From Vicia villosa (lineage: Eukaryota; Streptophyta; Magnoliopsida; Fabales; Fabaceae), in the NCBI RefSeq assembly GCF_029867415.1, contig NC_081185.1:80573553-80637552 (forward strand): a DNA stretch of 64,000 bases, in the 5' to 3' direction. Under the pieces are notes generated by a model, which saw only the letters and a program-made list of their open reading frames with translations, searched no databases and was not told the DNA's origin. Below, one piece after another: positions 12,181 through 23,339 of this stretch. Numbering within the stretch: position 1 is the stretch's first letter; each line of letters opens with the position of its first letter. Made by a program: the position numbers and the translations under genes.

Positions 12181-12356
12181 GATGCAAACTGTCACTTCTG
12201 ACAAAGGGACTTACCATTTGCTGAGCTTCTTCCATTTGGATGCAAACTGTCACTTCTGACAAAGGGACTTACCATTTGCTAAGCTTCTTCCACTTGGATG
12301 CAAACTGTCACTTATACTGAAGAGACTTACCATTTGCTAAGCTTCTTCCATTTGGA
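12181..12356. repeat. D interior tandem array, 58-bp unit, three copies
   Basis: GATGCAAACTGTCACTT recurs at 12181, 12239 and 12297. The first two copies contain the perfect hairpin TGTCA-CTTC-TGACA; the third has lost it. Confidence 0.85.
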
Positions 12357-14853
12357 ATCAAGAAGTTCGTAAAGCCTGAGAGATTATCACTTGCTTTGAA
12401 GATAAGATTGATATGTGGAGACGTACAAACTTGCTCAAATAAAGAGGCTTCAATTTGTTGTCAACCAAAACATGATGGGGATAACATAAGTTGCTTAAAG
12501 TCAAAACCTGCCCCTTGCTTTCAAGCACAAATTCCAAGGGAGTGCAATAACATCCCTGCCGGAAAATAAATCTTTCGATATCTGATAGGAACATCAATCA
12601 CAAACAAGTTCTCCATTATAGAGGAAAGCATAATCCTCAAGAGGTGCAAAATAAATGCCTTCTCAATCTAGGTTTCCCAGCCTAGAGAGGTTCAAAATAG
12701 TATTGTAAGAGACCAAAGTTCAACTCCAAGAACAAACTGGATAGAAACAGTCAAACAAAGCTTTGCCCCTTGAGGAATAAACTCAACTGGGGATTAATCA
12801 ATCTCTGTGAGGAATTTACAGATTATCTTCTTCTTATCAAAAAGATTGGACAACACATCAAGCTCTATTATGGGAAATCAGAGAAAATTTCTTTGGAGAA
12901 AATCACCATTCCGAACTTGCAGAGGAGCTAAGAAGTTAACATCATAGCAAACAAGTTAACATGCGGGGGATTTTAGTTCAAAACTCAACACAAGGTGAGA
13001 AAGAAAACCCAACAGTCAACCGTTGTCTCAAAACTTCTTGGTAGAGATTAACATACTCTAGATTGGTCATGGCAACGACCTTTGTGCTTCAAGCTAATGA
13101 GGTGATCAAGGCAAACTTCTGATTCAAAACTTGCCCCAGATTACATGGTCTATGAAAGGAAACTACCTCAAAAAGGTTCACAGAGATCCTTGGCATCATG
13201 AAGACTTTGGAATAATCTGCCCCAGATCAACAGATTCTTGGAGAGATTCATCAAATCTCGACGTAACTGCCCCTGATTGACTAAACTTGGCGCATTCTTT
13301 TACTCGACAAAGTCTTCGAGCTTTGCCCCATGATGGTAATCAAACTTGCAAAAGCGTTAACTGGGAAAACAACATGCCCCTGGTAATGTTTTAGTTTTCT
13401 ACTGATGATCAGATGTAAACTTCCTGGATGTCAAACAAATGTTTACAAGCAGAAAAATGTTTATTCTGAGAATGATAATGAAAATGCAACAATTATGTAA
13501 GTCTTGAAGTTTTATTGAAAAGATGTCACAAAACCTTGTGAATGAATCACTGGTTAAGGAATGACATTGATTTTTGTATGCATATGATACCATCACAAGT
13601 TTTCAGCATAACCGATAGGAGTCAGGAACGCTTTCTTGTTTAAGTATGCTTTCGAAATAAACCCTGCTTCAATTAGGACTTTTGAGGGTTGTAACGTGGC
13701 CTGGTTCACGGTTTTCAGAAAAAAAGATTTTTAGGCTCAAAGTTTATTTAGCCCACCCCAACTTCGTGATGTTCTCCAGTCCTATGTTCAGTTAACTCAA
13801 CATGAGTATTCATCTCTCAAAAGGATTTTGTGCCATTAAGGACCTGATGAAGCTTTCTTGGAGTAGCAGTCACCCTTTTGTCTTCATTTTTGTATTCACA
13901 CAGATTTGTTCATTTTTGAGGACTTTTGCTTTGTAGTCCTTTCTTTTCACTTTTCGCTCTTTTCTCTTTTTTTTTTTATTTTCCCTAACTTTTGCCTGGA
14001 CTGATTCTTTTGCATTGGTCGTCCAGCGGGATGCTCTAACTTTTGCCTAAGTCATTTGTTTTCAAGTTTTTGACTTAGCGAGCTTTTTCTTCTTCTTTCT
14101 TTCCTTTTTTTTTTATTATTTTGATTTGAACAAATCGTGTGACATTGACTTTGTCTTGACCTGCTGAGAGGGTTGTGACTGCCTCATTTCTTGGCGGATG
14201 AAGGATAACCATTGTAGTTTTACATTTTCCAGCCTTTTGATGCACGAGGAATAACCATTGTGGTTTTCCATGATCCAACCATTGATGTGGATATGACATG
14301 CTTGACCTTTGGATGCACAATCCTTTTTGAAATATGAACACTCGGTCAAATTAACTGAACACTACCCTGCCCCAGGTTAAAATTAGGGTTTTTTTTTGTT
14401 CAGAAAAGAAACTCCTACTTCAAGGCTCAAAGGGGTTAACAAGGGATTATCTTCCTTATAGCTCCGGTGTTTGGGAATTTGAAACAATGCCTGTACATCA
14501 TCAGCAGGGTCTTATTCAAAAGCATACAACCAGAAATTCTGCGTTTTCAGATCATCATCCTCCCTCCAATCTTTGCATAAGCAAGAATTTGGCAAAAACA
14601 ATTGGTATCATAATGCATAAAAACAAATAAACATGAGTGAAACGAATGGATTACTTCAAGACAAACATTATCATTGTGTTAGCATTAACATTCAAAAATA
14701 AACAAGTTTCTACATGCAAACAATGCATTTGAAAAACAAGTAATATTACAAATGAAAATCAGTAAGAATACTAAAAAACTGAGAAGGCTTTCTCCATCTG
14801 GGCATATGCTGAACGAAACATCTTTCGAGCTTCAGACTACCATCAATAGTGAT
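12357..14853. other. D interior without coding capacity
   Basis: About 2.5 kb between the arrays and the mini-gag ORF. There is no ORF above 90 codons and no RT, protease or integrase motif in any frame that I can see. TGCCCC words recur, and a T-rich run lies at 13960-14120. It occupies the place of pol in an autonomous relative but shows no trace of it. Confidence 0.5.
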
Positions 14854-15597
14854 TCAATCATCCTTTGGCAAAGAATTGGCTTGAACATCATAACCAACAT
14901 CTTGGAAAGTCAAAATACCAGCATGGATTAATCTTTGAACTTCATTTTTTAGAGGCCAACAATTATCTAAGTCATGTCCAGGAGCATTCTGATGAAAAGC
15001 ACAAGTGACATTAGCATTGTACCACCAAGGAATCTTCTCTGGAATTGGAGGTGGTGACCTTGTCTGAACCAAATTCTTATGAACTAGAGCAGGGAACAAT
15101 TCTGCGTAAGTCATGGGGATAGGATCAAAATTCCCCTTTTGAGGTTGATTTTGCTCGTTCGGTGGAGAATCTTGTTGACGAGTGCTCTGCTGATAATCTG
15201 GGATTGCATGAACTGAATTGGATACAGGAATGACATGGGAAACATGATGATTGTTTCCTCCCCTGATTATCTTCTTTGAAAAGTCATTACCAAACTTCTT
15301 CACACTACCAGCTGAGTTACCTTCTTCAAACAAACATTCCTTTCGGACATCCTTTTCTAGAAGCGCTTTCATATCCACCTCTCTATGGAAGTCAGCAGGT
15401 GTACTCACTACTGTCCCCTTAGGAAAGGATGAGTTCAGAGTTTCAAGAAAGACCTTTGCCATCCTTTTTTCCATCATAGGAGGATTGACTTGGGCAGCAA
15501 CTAGAGCCTCAACCAGAGCAGTCAGATGCTCCATACCAGCCTTCAAAGTAACCACCTCTTTGCGGAGTTCAAGAATCTCTTGTTTGATACTTTCCAT
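14854..15597 (-). CDS. Element D miniature Gag-like protein (247 aa)
   Basis: Start ATG at 15597-15595 and no internal stop. Residues 1-35 form a likely coiled coil (MESIKQEILELRKEVVTLK). The middle is polar and Gln/Asn-rich with no capsid-like segment. The C-terminal third resembles the end of Ogre Gag: MTYAELFPALVHKNLV, then C-x2-H-x5-H-x4-C (CAFHQNAPGHDLDNC) and WPLKNEVQRLIHAG. Element A's Gag has the same knuckle, CAYHSNCLGHDADHC. The protein thus looks like Gag with its centre removed. It lies about 1 kb downstream of the PBS, the usual place for gag. Retention of an open frame could mean a role in packaging or could reflect youth alone. Confidence 0.65.
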   Translation of the reverse strand: MESIKQEILELRKEVVTLKAGMEHLTALVEALVAAQVNPPMMEKRMAKVFLETLNSSFPKGTVVSTPADFHREVDMKALLEKDVRKECLFEEGNSAGSVKKFGNDFSKKIIRGGNNHHVSHVIPVSNSVHAIPDYQQSTRQQDSPPNEQNQPQKGNFDPIPMTYAELFPALVHKNLVQTRSPPPIPEKIPWWYNANVTCAFHQNAPGHDLDNCWPLKNEVQRLIHAGILTFQDVGYDVQANSLPKDD

Positions 15598-16634
15598 TTC
15601 TTCTTAGCACGAGCGTTGTACTGATGATACCAAGAGAAAGGAAATAAGGCTCTGGAAAACTTCTTTAGAAAGTAGGACCAAATGCAGAATGATGCATGAA
15701 ATGCAATGATTTGTTTTTTTTATTTTTTTATTTGAGTTTCAAGGAAATTAAGATATTAACTTGTAAACACTCAAACATTGGACTAAAGCTTTGATTAAGT
15801 TATCATCAAAATCAATCATCCATTTTGGTGGATTAGAGTTTTCACCCCATCAACACCCAAGATCCATTGAGTTTGATGAAACTTATGATGTTTACAAGGA
15901 AAGACCTCTAAGTTCCTTGAAAATCAAAAGAAAAAGAGTTTTCATGGATGCATGAATGCATGGTTTATGCACCAACCACAATCAAGAGCACGCAAGGTCA
16001 CATAAGATCATAGTTCACAGGTTCAAAGGTTCGACGTCACGAGCATGGAGCCATGGGTCTACCCATCCCACAAGGCGTGATCTAGGGAAGTTTGTACCTG
16101 CCAATCGGGTTCTACAAAGGTTCCCAGAGTTTTCAATCTTCTATCGGATATTACCGGCACGCACAATTGCTCATGGGCGCCAATAATATGCCTAAAAAGA
16201 CCTCGTCTGAGCGTAGCATCGCATGACAACAAGCTCAAATTGGTACTTGATCTTGTTTCTGCGCTACATCCTAAAAGGCTTAGATGGGTTAAGAGGGATC
16301 TAGGTCATTCAGCTTCGACGGACACTCACTATTGAAAGTAATAGCGTTCTTACGATAGTTCGTAACAACATCTACTACCTTCCATGAGGCCTCCACTGAT
16401 TGGGGTTCCACCATATGACGCTCATGGTAAGGATTGCTCCTGACATGCGACTATTGGTCTTACCACCTCCTATCTCAAGTTACTCACCAAAGTTCGGGTT
16501 AGAACTTTGTCTCATCACAGAGGAACCATCGAGCACCAAAAAGAAAAAAATAAAATAAACAAACAAAGCACACAACAATATATACAGATAAAAACACACA
16601 GATAAACAAAAATAGGCTTAACACACTTAAAACT
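15598..16634 (-). other. Element D leader between PBS and mini-gag
   Basis: About 1 kb of untranslated leader on the - strand. I see no ORF1 homologue and no clear structural repeat here. Confidence 0.55.
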
Positions 16635-16638
16635 GGGT

Positions 16639-16655
16639 CCCCAGTGGAGTCGCCA
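16639..16655 (-). other. Primer-binding site of D (tRNA-Arg type)
   Basis: TGGCGACTCCACTGGGG on the - strand, six bases after the LTR end at 16662. This is the tRNA-Arg-complementary site typical of Ogre elements. Confidence 0.9.
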
Positions 16656-16661
16656 TTTTTC

Positions 16662-19600
16662 TGTAGCGGGGAAAATCTGACATCGAAGCCATGGGATTGA
16701 CTCGAATCAATATTCTGTTTTGAAATCGCCACCGCGCTTTATTTTTTCAAAGGAAAAGGGAAAAGAACGTAAAACCCAAAGTTTTGTTTTTAAAACAAGA
16801 AAGAGAACTCAGGTTCGGGTGTTGATTATACAAGGGGAAGGTTTTAAGCACCCCTCATATCCGTGGTACTCCACGGGAACCTTTTTGAAAATCTGTGTTG
16901 TGTGTGTGCTAAAAACGGTTTGTTTTATTTTTAAAATAAGCTCGGAAAAGCGTTAAGCTTTGGGCCTACATACCTCCTCGGTGCAATGGAGAAGTCAGAG
17001 CTAATGTAGTTCCGCTTTTGGGAAAACATTTTTAAAAAACGAATAAACACTTTATCGTCGTTGGAGAGAAATACTCAGCCATTGATCTTGAGCATGAGAA
17101 CAAACGAGTTCTTTGCATCGCTAATGAAAGAAGGGCTCCAACTCGGATAAAATCGACGAGTATGCCACTAGCTCTCTCACGCGGAAAAGATCTCATTATA
17201 TCAATCAATTTCAAAATCGTGGGGTATAACCACTCGTTTCGACGATTAACGGTGTCTAAACTTTTGAAAGAAAATGCCAACAAGGGGAAAAGATATTTTT
17301 AAGAAAAAGGTTTTGAAAAGATTGCAAACATAAGAAGGTTTTGGAAAAAGGGAGAAGATTTTGAAAATTTAAGAATGGGAGGAGATGAAGAGGCTAACCT
17401 AATGCATAAAATAAAAGCTAAGGAAAGAAACGGTCTAACCGAATAAGAAGCCAACACTTGACATTAAGAGCCAAGGTAGTTTTCCCATCCTTTGGATTTA
17501 TCAGTACCAACACATTAACACTTGGGGATCCAGATGAACTTATTGTCTTAGCACCATTTTTCATTAAGCACATTAAGATTCTGATGAAAATCGGGCAAAG
17601 TAACGGCTGTTTTCGGGTAAAATCCTTATATCAGTGCCTTGGAATTAACCATCAAGGGCTTTCAAGGAAATACCTGCACACATAAACATACAACAGAACA
17701 ATGCCAGACAGACAGAACAATCACAGGATAGCAATAGAATGAGTCCAGAGGTACTAGGTCCATAAGTCCGAATCTCCAAAGTGCTAGGGATAGTAACCGA
17801 TAGTCCAAAGAGAGCCTTATGTATTTTTTAGATTTTTGTTATTTATTAGTGTTTTAGCAAGTAAAGATAAAGTATGGTCCAAGTGGACAAAGGAAAAATG
17901 GCGGAAAGTAAATATGATGAAATGATAAAGTAAAGCGATAAGGCGAGAAATATAAAGAGCGGTAATATAAAGAGCGGTAATATAAAGGTGGTAATATAAA
18001 GAGCGGTATAGTAAAGGTGCGGAAATTAAAGTTAGTTGTTAAATGTTAAAGATAACCATCTTGAAACTTGTCAAGTATGTTATCAAAGTTAGTAGGAAGA
18101 TCTATGGTGAGTGAATGATGTACTCGGATTTAAAGTCAATGGGGCTTATCAGAAGCTTGATAAAATCATAGCGACTACACGATAAGAACCTCCACAAGTC
18201 TTAAATCAACCGCATACAATTCTCTTCCATGTTTGATCTTTTATCGAGTCGGGACAAATGTAGGAGAGTTCTCCATGTATCAAGATCATCAATCAAAAGA
18301 AACAAGAAGGAGAAGAAGAAATGATCTAGCCTTTATCAAGAATCCATAGAATTCTCTAGATATTAAGGCTTTCATCGATCAAGAGAAAATAAGATGAAAA
18401 AGATAAGAATAGAAACAAATTGATCTAGTCTTTATCAAGAATCCATAGAATTCTCAAGATATTAAGACTTTCATCGATCAAAAGAAAAAAAAGGAGAAGA
18501 AGAAGATAAAATGCATAAAGATAATCAACTCACACTATCATTAATATCATTCATCTAATATTATGGATTAGGTCATTTCAAACCTATCAACATCCTAGAT
18601 CCAATGATATTAATGAAGTGGAGGAAGTAGGAAGCCAAAACAAGCATAAAAAAGGCAAAAAAACACATTCTGCCAGCAGGAAATCGATTTCATGCAGAGG
18701 GAAATCGATTTCCATAAGGCAGTTTTCAAAAAAAACAAGTTACGTACAGCATGAAATCGATTTGAGCCTTAAGGAAATCGATTTGACCAGTGCAAATTTC
18801 AGCAAAAACAACATTTAAAGGCATAAAACTTGACTTAAGCAAACATACAAACACCTTATGATCACATATCAATTGGAGCACGAATTTTCCATCAAATCAC
18901 CATCAAATAGCACCAATATAGCATCAAAGATGCATCACACACAAGCAACAAAGATCTACATCATGATATACAAAAAGGATGAAGAAAATTACCAAATCTT
19001 GAACAAAACTTAGATCTACTTCAAGAATCACCAACACAAATCTTGATCTCTCAACAATTGAAGAAAAAAGAGTGAAATAGATGGTGGTTTAGCTCAAAGT
19101 TTGTGAGGTTCAAGATGTGACTCACAAACTTTATGAAAGAACAAAGAGCTTTGGTGAATTTGGTAGGGATGAGGAGAGAAATTGCAAGGGGTTTTTTGGC
19201 TCTCAAAAGCTTCAGAAATGAATTTGCAAGAACTTTTTTGGCTATCAAAAGCTTGAGAAATGAGAGGGTAGTGGGCTCTATTTATAGGATGAGAGCAAGA
19301 GTAGTGGTAATTTGGTCTTTTTGCATTTGGTAATTAGCTTGTGTTTAATTGGTGATTAAAGTGGCAATTAAATGGTAAAAAGTGGTAAAATGGGGTTTAA
19401 TGAAGAGAATTATTTTGATGAGGTGGAAAATTGGTGAAATGACAAAGATGGTCAAAGAAAATAGGTGTCAAAATCAAATCAAGCTTCCCTCTCTATTTTT
19501 TTGAATTTCGCCTGAAGGAAATCGATTTCCCCAGGAGTGAAATCGATTTCACTCTGTTCCAGAAGAGAATTTGGCGCAAAATACACTAGGGAAATCGATT

Positions 19601-19942
19601 TACCCAGGAGGGAAATCGATTTCATGCTGTCCAGAATGTGATTTTGTTGAAGATTGCTGCAGGGAAATCGATTTGATCAGTCAAAAATGTGAAAAATGCC
19701 TTGCTTATTGCATGTCTTGGCTTGGTACCTACAAAACAAAAGCCTACAAAGAAACAAAGCAATATTTTTGGTATTTGGGTTAGTATAATATGCATACAAG
19801 GTAAACAATCATTGGTGTTTGATGGTCCCTCTCATTGATGAGGTGAGTGCAACACCATAAACAAACTTCCAAGTGAAGCTCTTGATTAGTGATTGGGATA
19901 TGAATGATATAGGATTTTAGGGTCAAAAATTGGGGTATGACA
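16662..19942 (-). repeat. Element D 5' LTR
   Basis: Right-hand LTR, read from 19942 to 16662, and active-promoter copy by position. Its content is the same as the 3' LTR at +8810: TATA at 19288-19278, AAATCGATTT clusters at 18681-18784 and 19519-19674. Substitutions against the left LTR were noticed near 16893, 16946, 17597 and 19267. Confidence 0.9.
19278..19288 (-). promoter_or_regulatory. TATA box of the D 5' LTR
   Basis: CCTATAAATAG on the - strand in the copy that would drive the genomic transcript. Confidence 0.7.
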
Positions 19943-19947
19943 CCAGG
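19943..19947. repeat. Target-site duplication of D (right), CCAGG
   Basis: Directly follows the LTR end at 19942 and matches 7847-7851. Confidence 0.9.
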
Positions 19948-21249
19948 AATGTGTTGATCTGCTGTTCTTCTTGGAGTTGTCCGGTGAGCTCCAATACTTT
20001 CCTCTCATAGTCTTGACAGTGTGCTTTGAAGGTGTCTCTTTCCTCTTTTAGCTGAACCCAAGATTTCTGCAGCTCTTCCAGGTCAGTTGGCATGTCCGGA
20101 TGTAGAATAGCTCGAGTTTTGTCTCCCTCGACTTCTGGCTCGATAGTCAAAGGTAGAATAACGGGATATGGTATGATGAACTTCTGAGCATGAGCACGCA
20201 CCCATCTGAGGTAAGGTTCCATAGGAATAGAATTCCATTGCCCTAAAGTTTTGCTTTCTATTCTATAGACACTGCCCCACGCATGTATAAACCTTCGTCG
20301 ATGTCTGTGGGAATCATCCTCGTAATCAAACACACTGCCACGGATAATCATGTCGTGAGGACCGTTTCTTCGTGCATCTCCGAATTGGCGCAAAGCTAAA
20401 GAGGGGTTGTAGGTGACACCTCCTTTGATGCCAAGAAGTGGCACATTAGGGTACTCTCCACAATGGTCAATGATAGTAATGTCTCTCTGAAAGAATTTGT
20501 TCCACCGGATATCTGAATGAGACAAAGACATAATCCTGCGAGACCATTGCATCCTTTGTTCATTTCTCAACACCGATCGGGGAAGGTGTAATGTAAACCA
20601 TCTAGCCAGTAGTGGTACACAGCACATAAGAGTTCCTCGTTTCTTCATGGTACGAGTGTGTAAAGAATGTAGAATGTCTCCCAGTAATGTAGGTACCGGG
20701 TTACGGGTTAAGAAAATGTTGATAATGTGCACACTTATGAACTGGTCGGGATTTCGGAACAAAACCAACCCATAGATCAAAAGAGCCACAACCTCCTCAA
20801 AAGTTGGGTAACTTCTGTTTTTTAGTAGTAATCGAGCCTTTTCCATTAAGAACTTAGCAAGCAAACCCTTGATTCCACTTGGACTCCATTTCTGACTTTT
20901 GCAAGTGTAAGGCAGCAGCAATGATTTCAGGTTTTGGAATCCTTTCTAAACCAGTGAAAGGTAATTGATCTCGAACAGGTAATCCAATTAGTTCAGAAAA
21001 CTCTTCCAAGGTGGGTACTAACTGGTAATCAGGAAATGTAAAACAATGATGTTTGGGATCAAAGAACTGGAACAGGACCCGTATCATGTCTTCTTCAAAT
21101 TTTGAGGTAACCAAATGGAGTAGGTGACCGTGCTTTTCGGTGAATTGAGCATTCCTGGGAAATTCTGATATTAAGTCCTTTAGTTCAGATGGTACTGTTG
21201 AAATGTTGATCCGGATGTAATCTCTAGTAGCGGGAGCCATTACCTGCAA
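19943..21249 (-). pseudogene. Element A ORF1 (DUF7745-like), frameshifted and interrupted by D
   Basis: The extra ORF upstream of gag that characterises Ogre elements. Likely start is ATG at 21240 (MAPATRDY). Frame one, to 20854, holds PDYQLVPTLEEFSELIGLPV; the reading then shifts near 20875 into a second frame (from 20921) that runs on to D. The second frame contains AKFLMEKA, ALLIYGLVLFRN, NPVPTLLGD, GTLMCCVPLLARWF and PNVPLLGIKGG. These are hallmarks, from memory, of the DUF7745 family common in legume genomes. A coiled-coil tail (ELQKSWVQLKEERDTFKAH) precedes the D junction. Function of the family is unknown. The frameshift and D both inactivate it. Confidence 0.7.
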
Positions 21250-21920
21250 TAACAGAACAAAGGTAAACTCTTCGATCCTTGAAATGATTAGTGAGAAAAT
21301 GATATGCTTATGATGCTTATGATGTCATGATGTCAAACATGTGGCACACACAAACAAATCAAACAATAGCCTTATGTTTAAAGGCTTGCATGAGGTTCAT
21401 AGGTGATACCCTCCCCACTGAAGTTGAGTTGGTTAAAACCTGTCCTAGAATAGTATTCGGGTTCTATGATCCTTGGAGGTAACATCTCAATACGGCGCTC
21501 GGACGGCCGATCAAAATATTCCTCGAGGATAACTAACTTCGATCAATTTCAAAGCTAGCCACTTAATAGGCCACAAGTCAAGTTCAACTAAAGGGTTCTA
21601 AGAAAAATTAGTGTTTAATGACATTTCGGAAGCCTAACATACTCCTTGATCGTTTTCAAGGGGCATCAGTATAAACCAAAGTGTCGCACTAACGGTGACT
21701 ACCTGATCAACCGTATCGGTACATGCCGTACAGTTTCCTTGGTCTATTGTCACATACTTAAGGTATCTCGAGATTCGAGTTAGAATCTTTCACACAAGCA
21801 AATACCCAAACAAACCTTTGAAAAAATAGAACAATCAAGACAAGCAATTGAAAACATCGAAGTGATCTAAACTCTAAGGTAACCCCTTTTGAAAACATTT
21901 TGTTTTTAGAAAGTATTTTT
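21250..21920 (-). other. Element A 5' leader
   Basis: About 670 bp from PBS to ORF1 on the - strand. No ORF or repeat of note. Confidence 0.5.
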
Positions 21921-21937
21921 CCCCAGCAGAGTCGCCA
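21921..21937 (-). other. Primer-binding site of A (tRNA-Arg type)
   Basis: TGGCGACTCTGCTGGGG on the - strand, four bases after the LTR end at 21942. It differs at one base from the D site and fixes A's orientation. Confidence 0.88.
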
Positions 21938-21941
21938 GTTC

Positions 21942-22197
21942 TGTCGCCCTCGATTTTTTACCGTACCTCTCGTGGAGAGATACACGAACTGACTCTTCTC
22001 TTTTTGCTTTTGTGTTTTTGAAAATCAGAGAGTCGCCACCGACTTTTATTTTATCCAATTAAGGAAAGGTTTATAAAAGAAACAGAAAAAAGACCTTTAA
22101 GAAATTCTGGGTAAGGGGGTAGGTTATACAAAGGGAAGGTGTTAGCACCCTTTGTATCCATGGTTATCCATGGGCTCTTAATTTGCTTAGCTCACTT
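21942..22197 (-). repeat. Element A 5' LTR, piece 3 (U5 end)
   Basis: Reverse-complement match to 3480-3732. It contains the U5 PBS-like TGGCGACTC at 22038-22030 (- strand). It is cut by B at 22198 and resumes at 33169 after the CACTT duplication. Confidence 0.85.
22193..22197. repeat. Target-site duplication of B (left), CACTT
   Basis: Identical to 33169-33173 immediately after the right LTR. Confidence 0.9.
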
Positions 22198-22589
22198 TGT
22201 CATACCCCAAAATTTTCCCTCCTTTATTCATCTTCAATGGCTCTAGGTTCAAAGGCTTATTCAAGTCACTAATCAAAGATCTCCAAAACTAGGGTCTACA
22301 AATCACAAGCCCATCCTTGAATTTTTCCCTTATTTATATCATTTATTTTAGATTTTTTTTAAAATTAAATCAAGAATAAATTAAGAAAAAATAAAAAATG
22401 TAGCTTAGGGATATGACTTTTCAATGAAATATTCACCATATTTTCTACCTAATTTTTAGTATAACAAGTTTGGTAAGAGTTGATTAAATTGGAGATAAAA
22501 TTGGAAGCATTTGATTCAAAGACTCAATCATGTATGGAAATCCAATTTTATTAAGATTATATCCAATTTGTTGACCTATTGGTGTCTCA

Positions 22590-22596
22590 TATATAT
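22590..22596 (+). promoter_or_regulatory. Possible TATA box of B 5' LTR
   Basis: TATATAT about 390 bp into the LTR, repeated at 31128-31134. It is the best candidate seen but not a strong one. Confidence 0.4.
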
Positions 22597-23260
22597 GCTA
22601 GAGATAAGGAGAGGGCGGAGGAGTTTTTTGGGTGGCCGAAAAATCCTTGTTCAAGGACCAAAACCGGATTCAACAAACTCAAGAGGAAAACTAAAATCGG
22701 TTTCCTAGTGGTAGAGCGATTCAAGAGGCCTTGACGATTTCAACACATCCCTGGATCATTCTTGGATCGATTTCAATCATCAATAACGTTCCAGGCCCAT
22801 AGAATTGCGCTCTGCGGTTTACGGTTTGGTGATTTCTTTTTTTCATTCGACCTCGGCGATTCATGCATCGTTAACATAATTGGATGGCATATTTGTGTTC
22901 AAGAGGGAATTCACAAGGTGTCTGGATGGTTTAATTAGAGTTTGAAACCGTTTGTGAGAATCCGCCATTGTTAGGGTTCTTGCTCTTCAAATTGGGAATC
23001 TTGGATAGAAACAAAATCGACCGGAATTAATAGCTGCATCATGTTCAGGGAATAGTTTTCGTTCGATTTGAGTGTTTTATGAGAATTGATCTGGACGCTA
23101 TGAAGAATTGGGTCATCGCAGGGGCATAGCTAGTATTTGCGTTTTTTTCAGAAAATCATGAAGAAGAAGAACAGTAAAAAAGGGCGCTGTGTTGTTTTAA
23201 ATTTCATTGCTTCGTTTTCCTCCATTATTTTCATGGGGCGTATAATTATCACCAACTAAC

Positions 23261-23339
23261 ACTGGCTTAGTGGGAGAAAGGCGCATCCCTAAGTCTTCAA
23301 GTGAGAGATGACGCGAGTTCGATCCTCGCTCCAGCCAGT
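23261..23339 (+). repeat. tRNA-derived (SINE-like) segment in B 5' LTR
   Basis: An A-box-like TGGCTTAGTGGGA (23263-23275) and a B box GAGTTCGATCC (23315-23325) lie about 50 bp apart. The B box sits in a perfect T-arm: GCGAG, loop TTCGATC, CTCGC. ACTGGCT at the start pairs with AGCCAGT at the end. No proper anticodon arm was found and three extra bases separate T-arm and end stem, so this is a tRNA relic or SINE head rather than a working tRNA gene. Confidence 0.6.

Larger units (their letters stand above)
7852..19942 (-). mobile_element. Element D: complete non-autonomous Ogre/Tat-related LTR element, 12.1 kb
   Basis: It is bounded by 3281-bp direct repeats (7852-11132, 16662-19942) at a constant offset of 8810 bp, with no length difference. 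I saw four substitutions by eye. On the - strand each LTR starts TGTCATACCCCAA and ends GCTACA. A tRNA-Arg PBS follows the right LTR on the - strand, a purine tract precedes the left LTR, and CCAGG flanks both ends. The 5.5-kb interior has one small gag-like ORF and tandem arrays but no RT, RNase H or integrase. It therefore depends on enzymes supplied in trans. Near-identity of the LTRs points to a very recent insertion. Confidence 0.92.

Noticed and set aside
15956..16186. 76-codon ORF in the D leader
   Set aside because: On the strand opposite to the element, no motif, in untranslated leader.
1..21942. 1-3732 as the 3' LTR of element A
   Set aside because: It is in the opposite orientation to A's 5' LTR, and A's pol is missing before it; a separate element is simpler.
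23261..23339. Functional tRNA gene
   Set aside because: No clear anticodon arm and three unpaired bases between T-arm and end stem; better read as a tRNA-derived relic.
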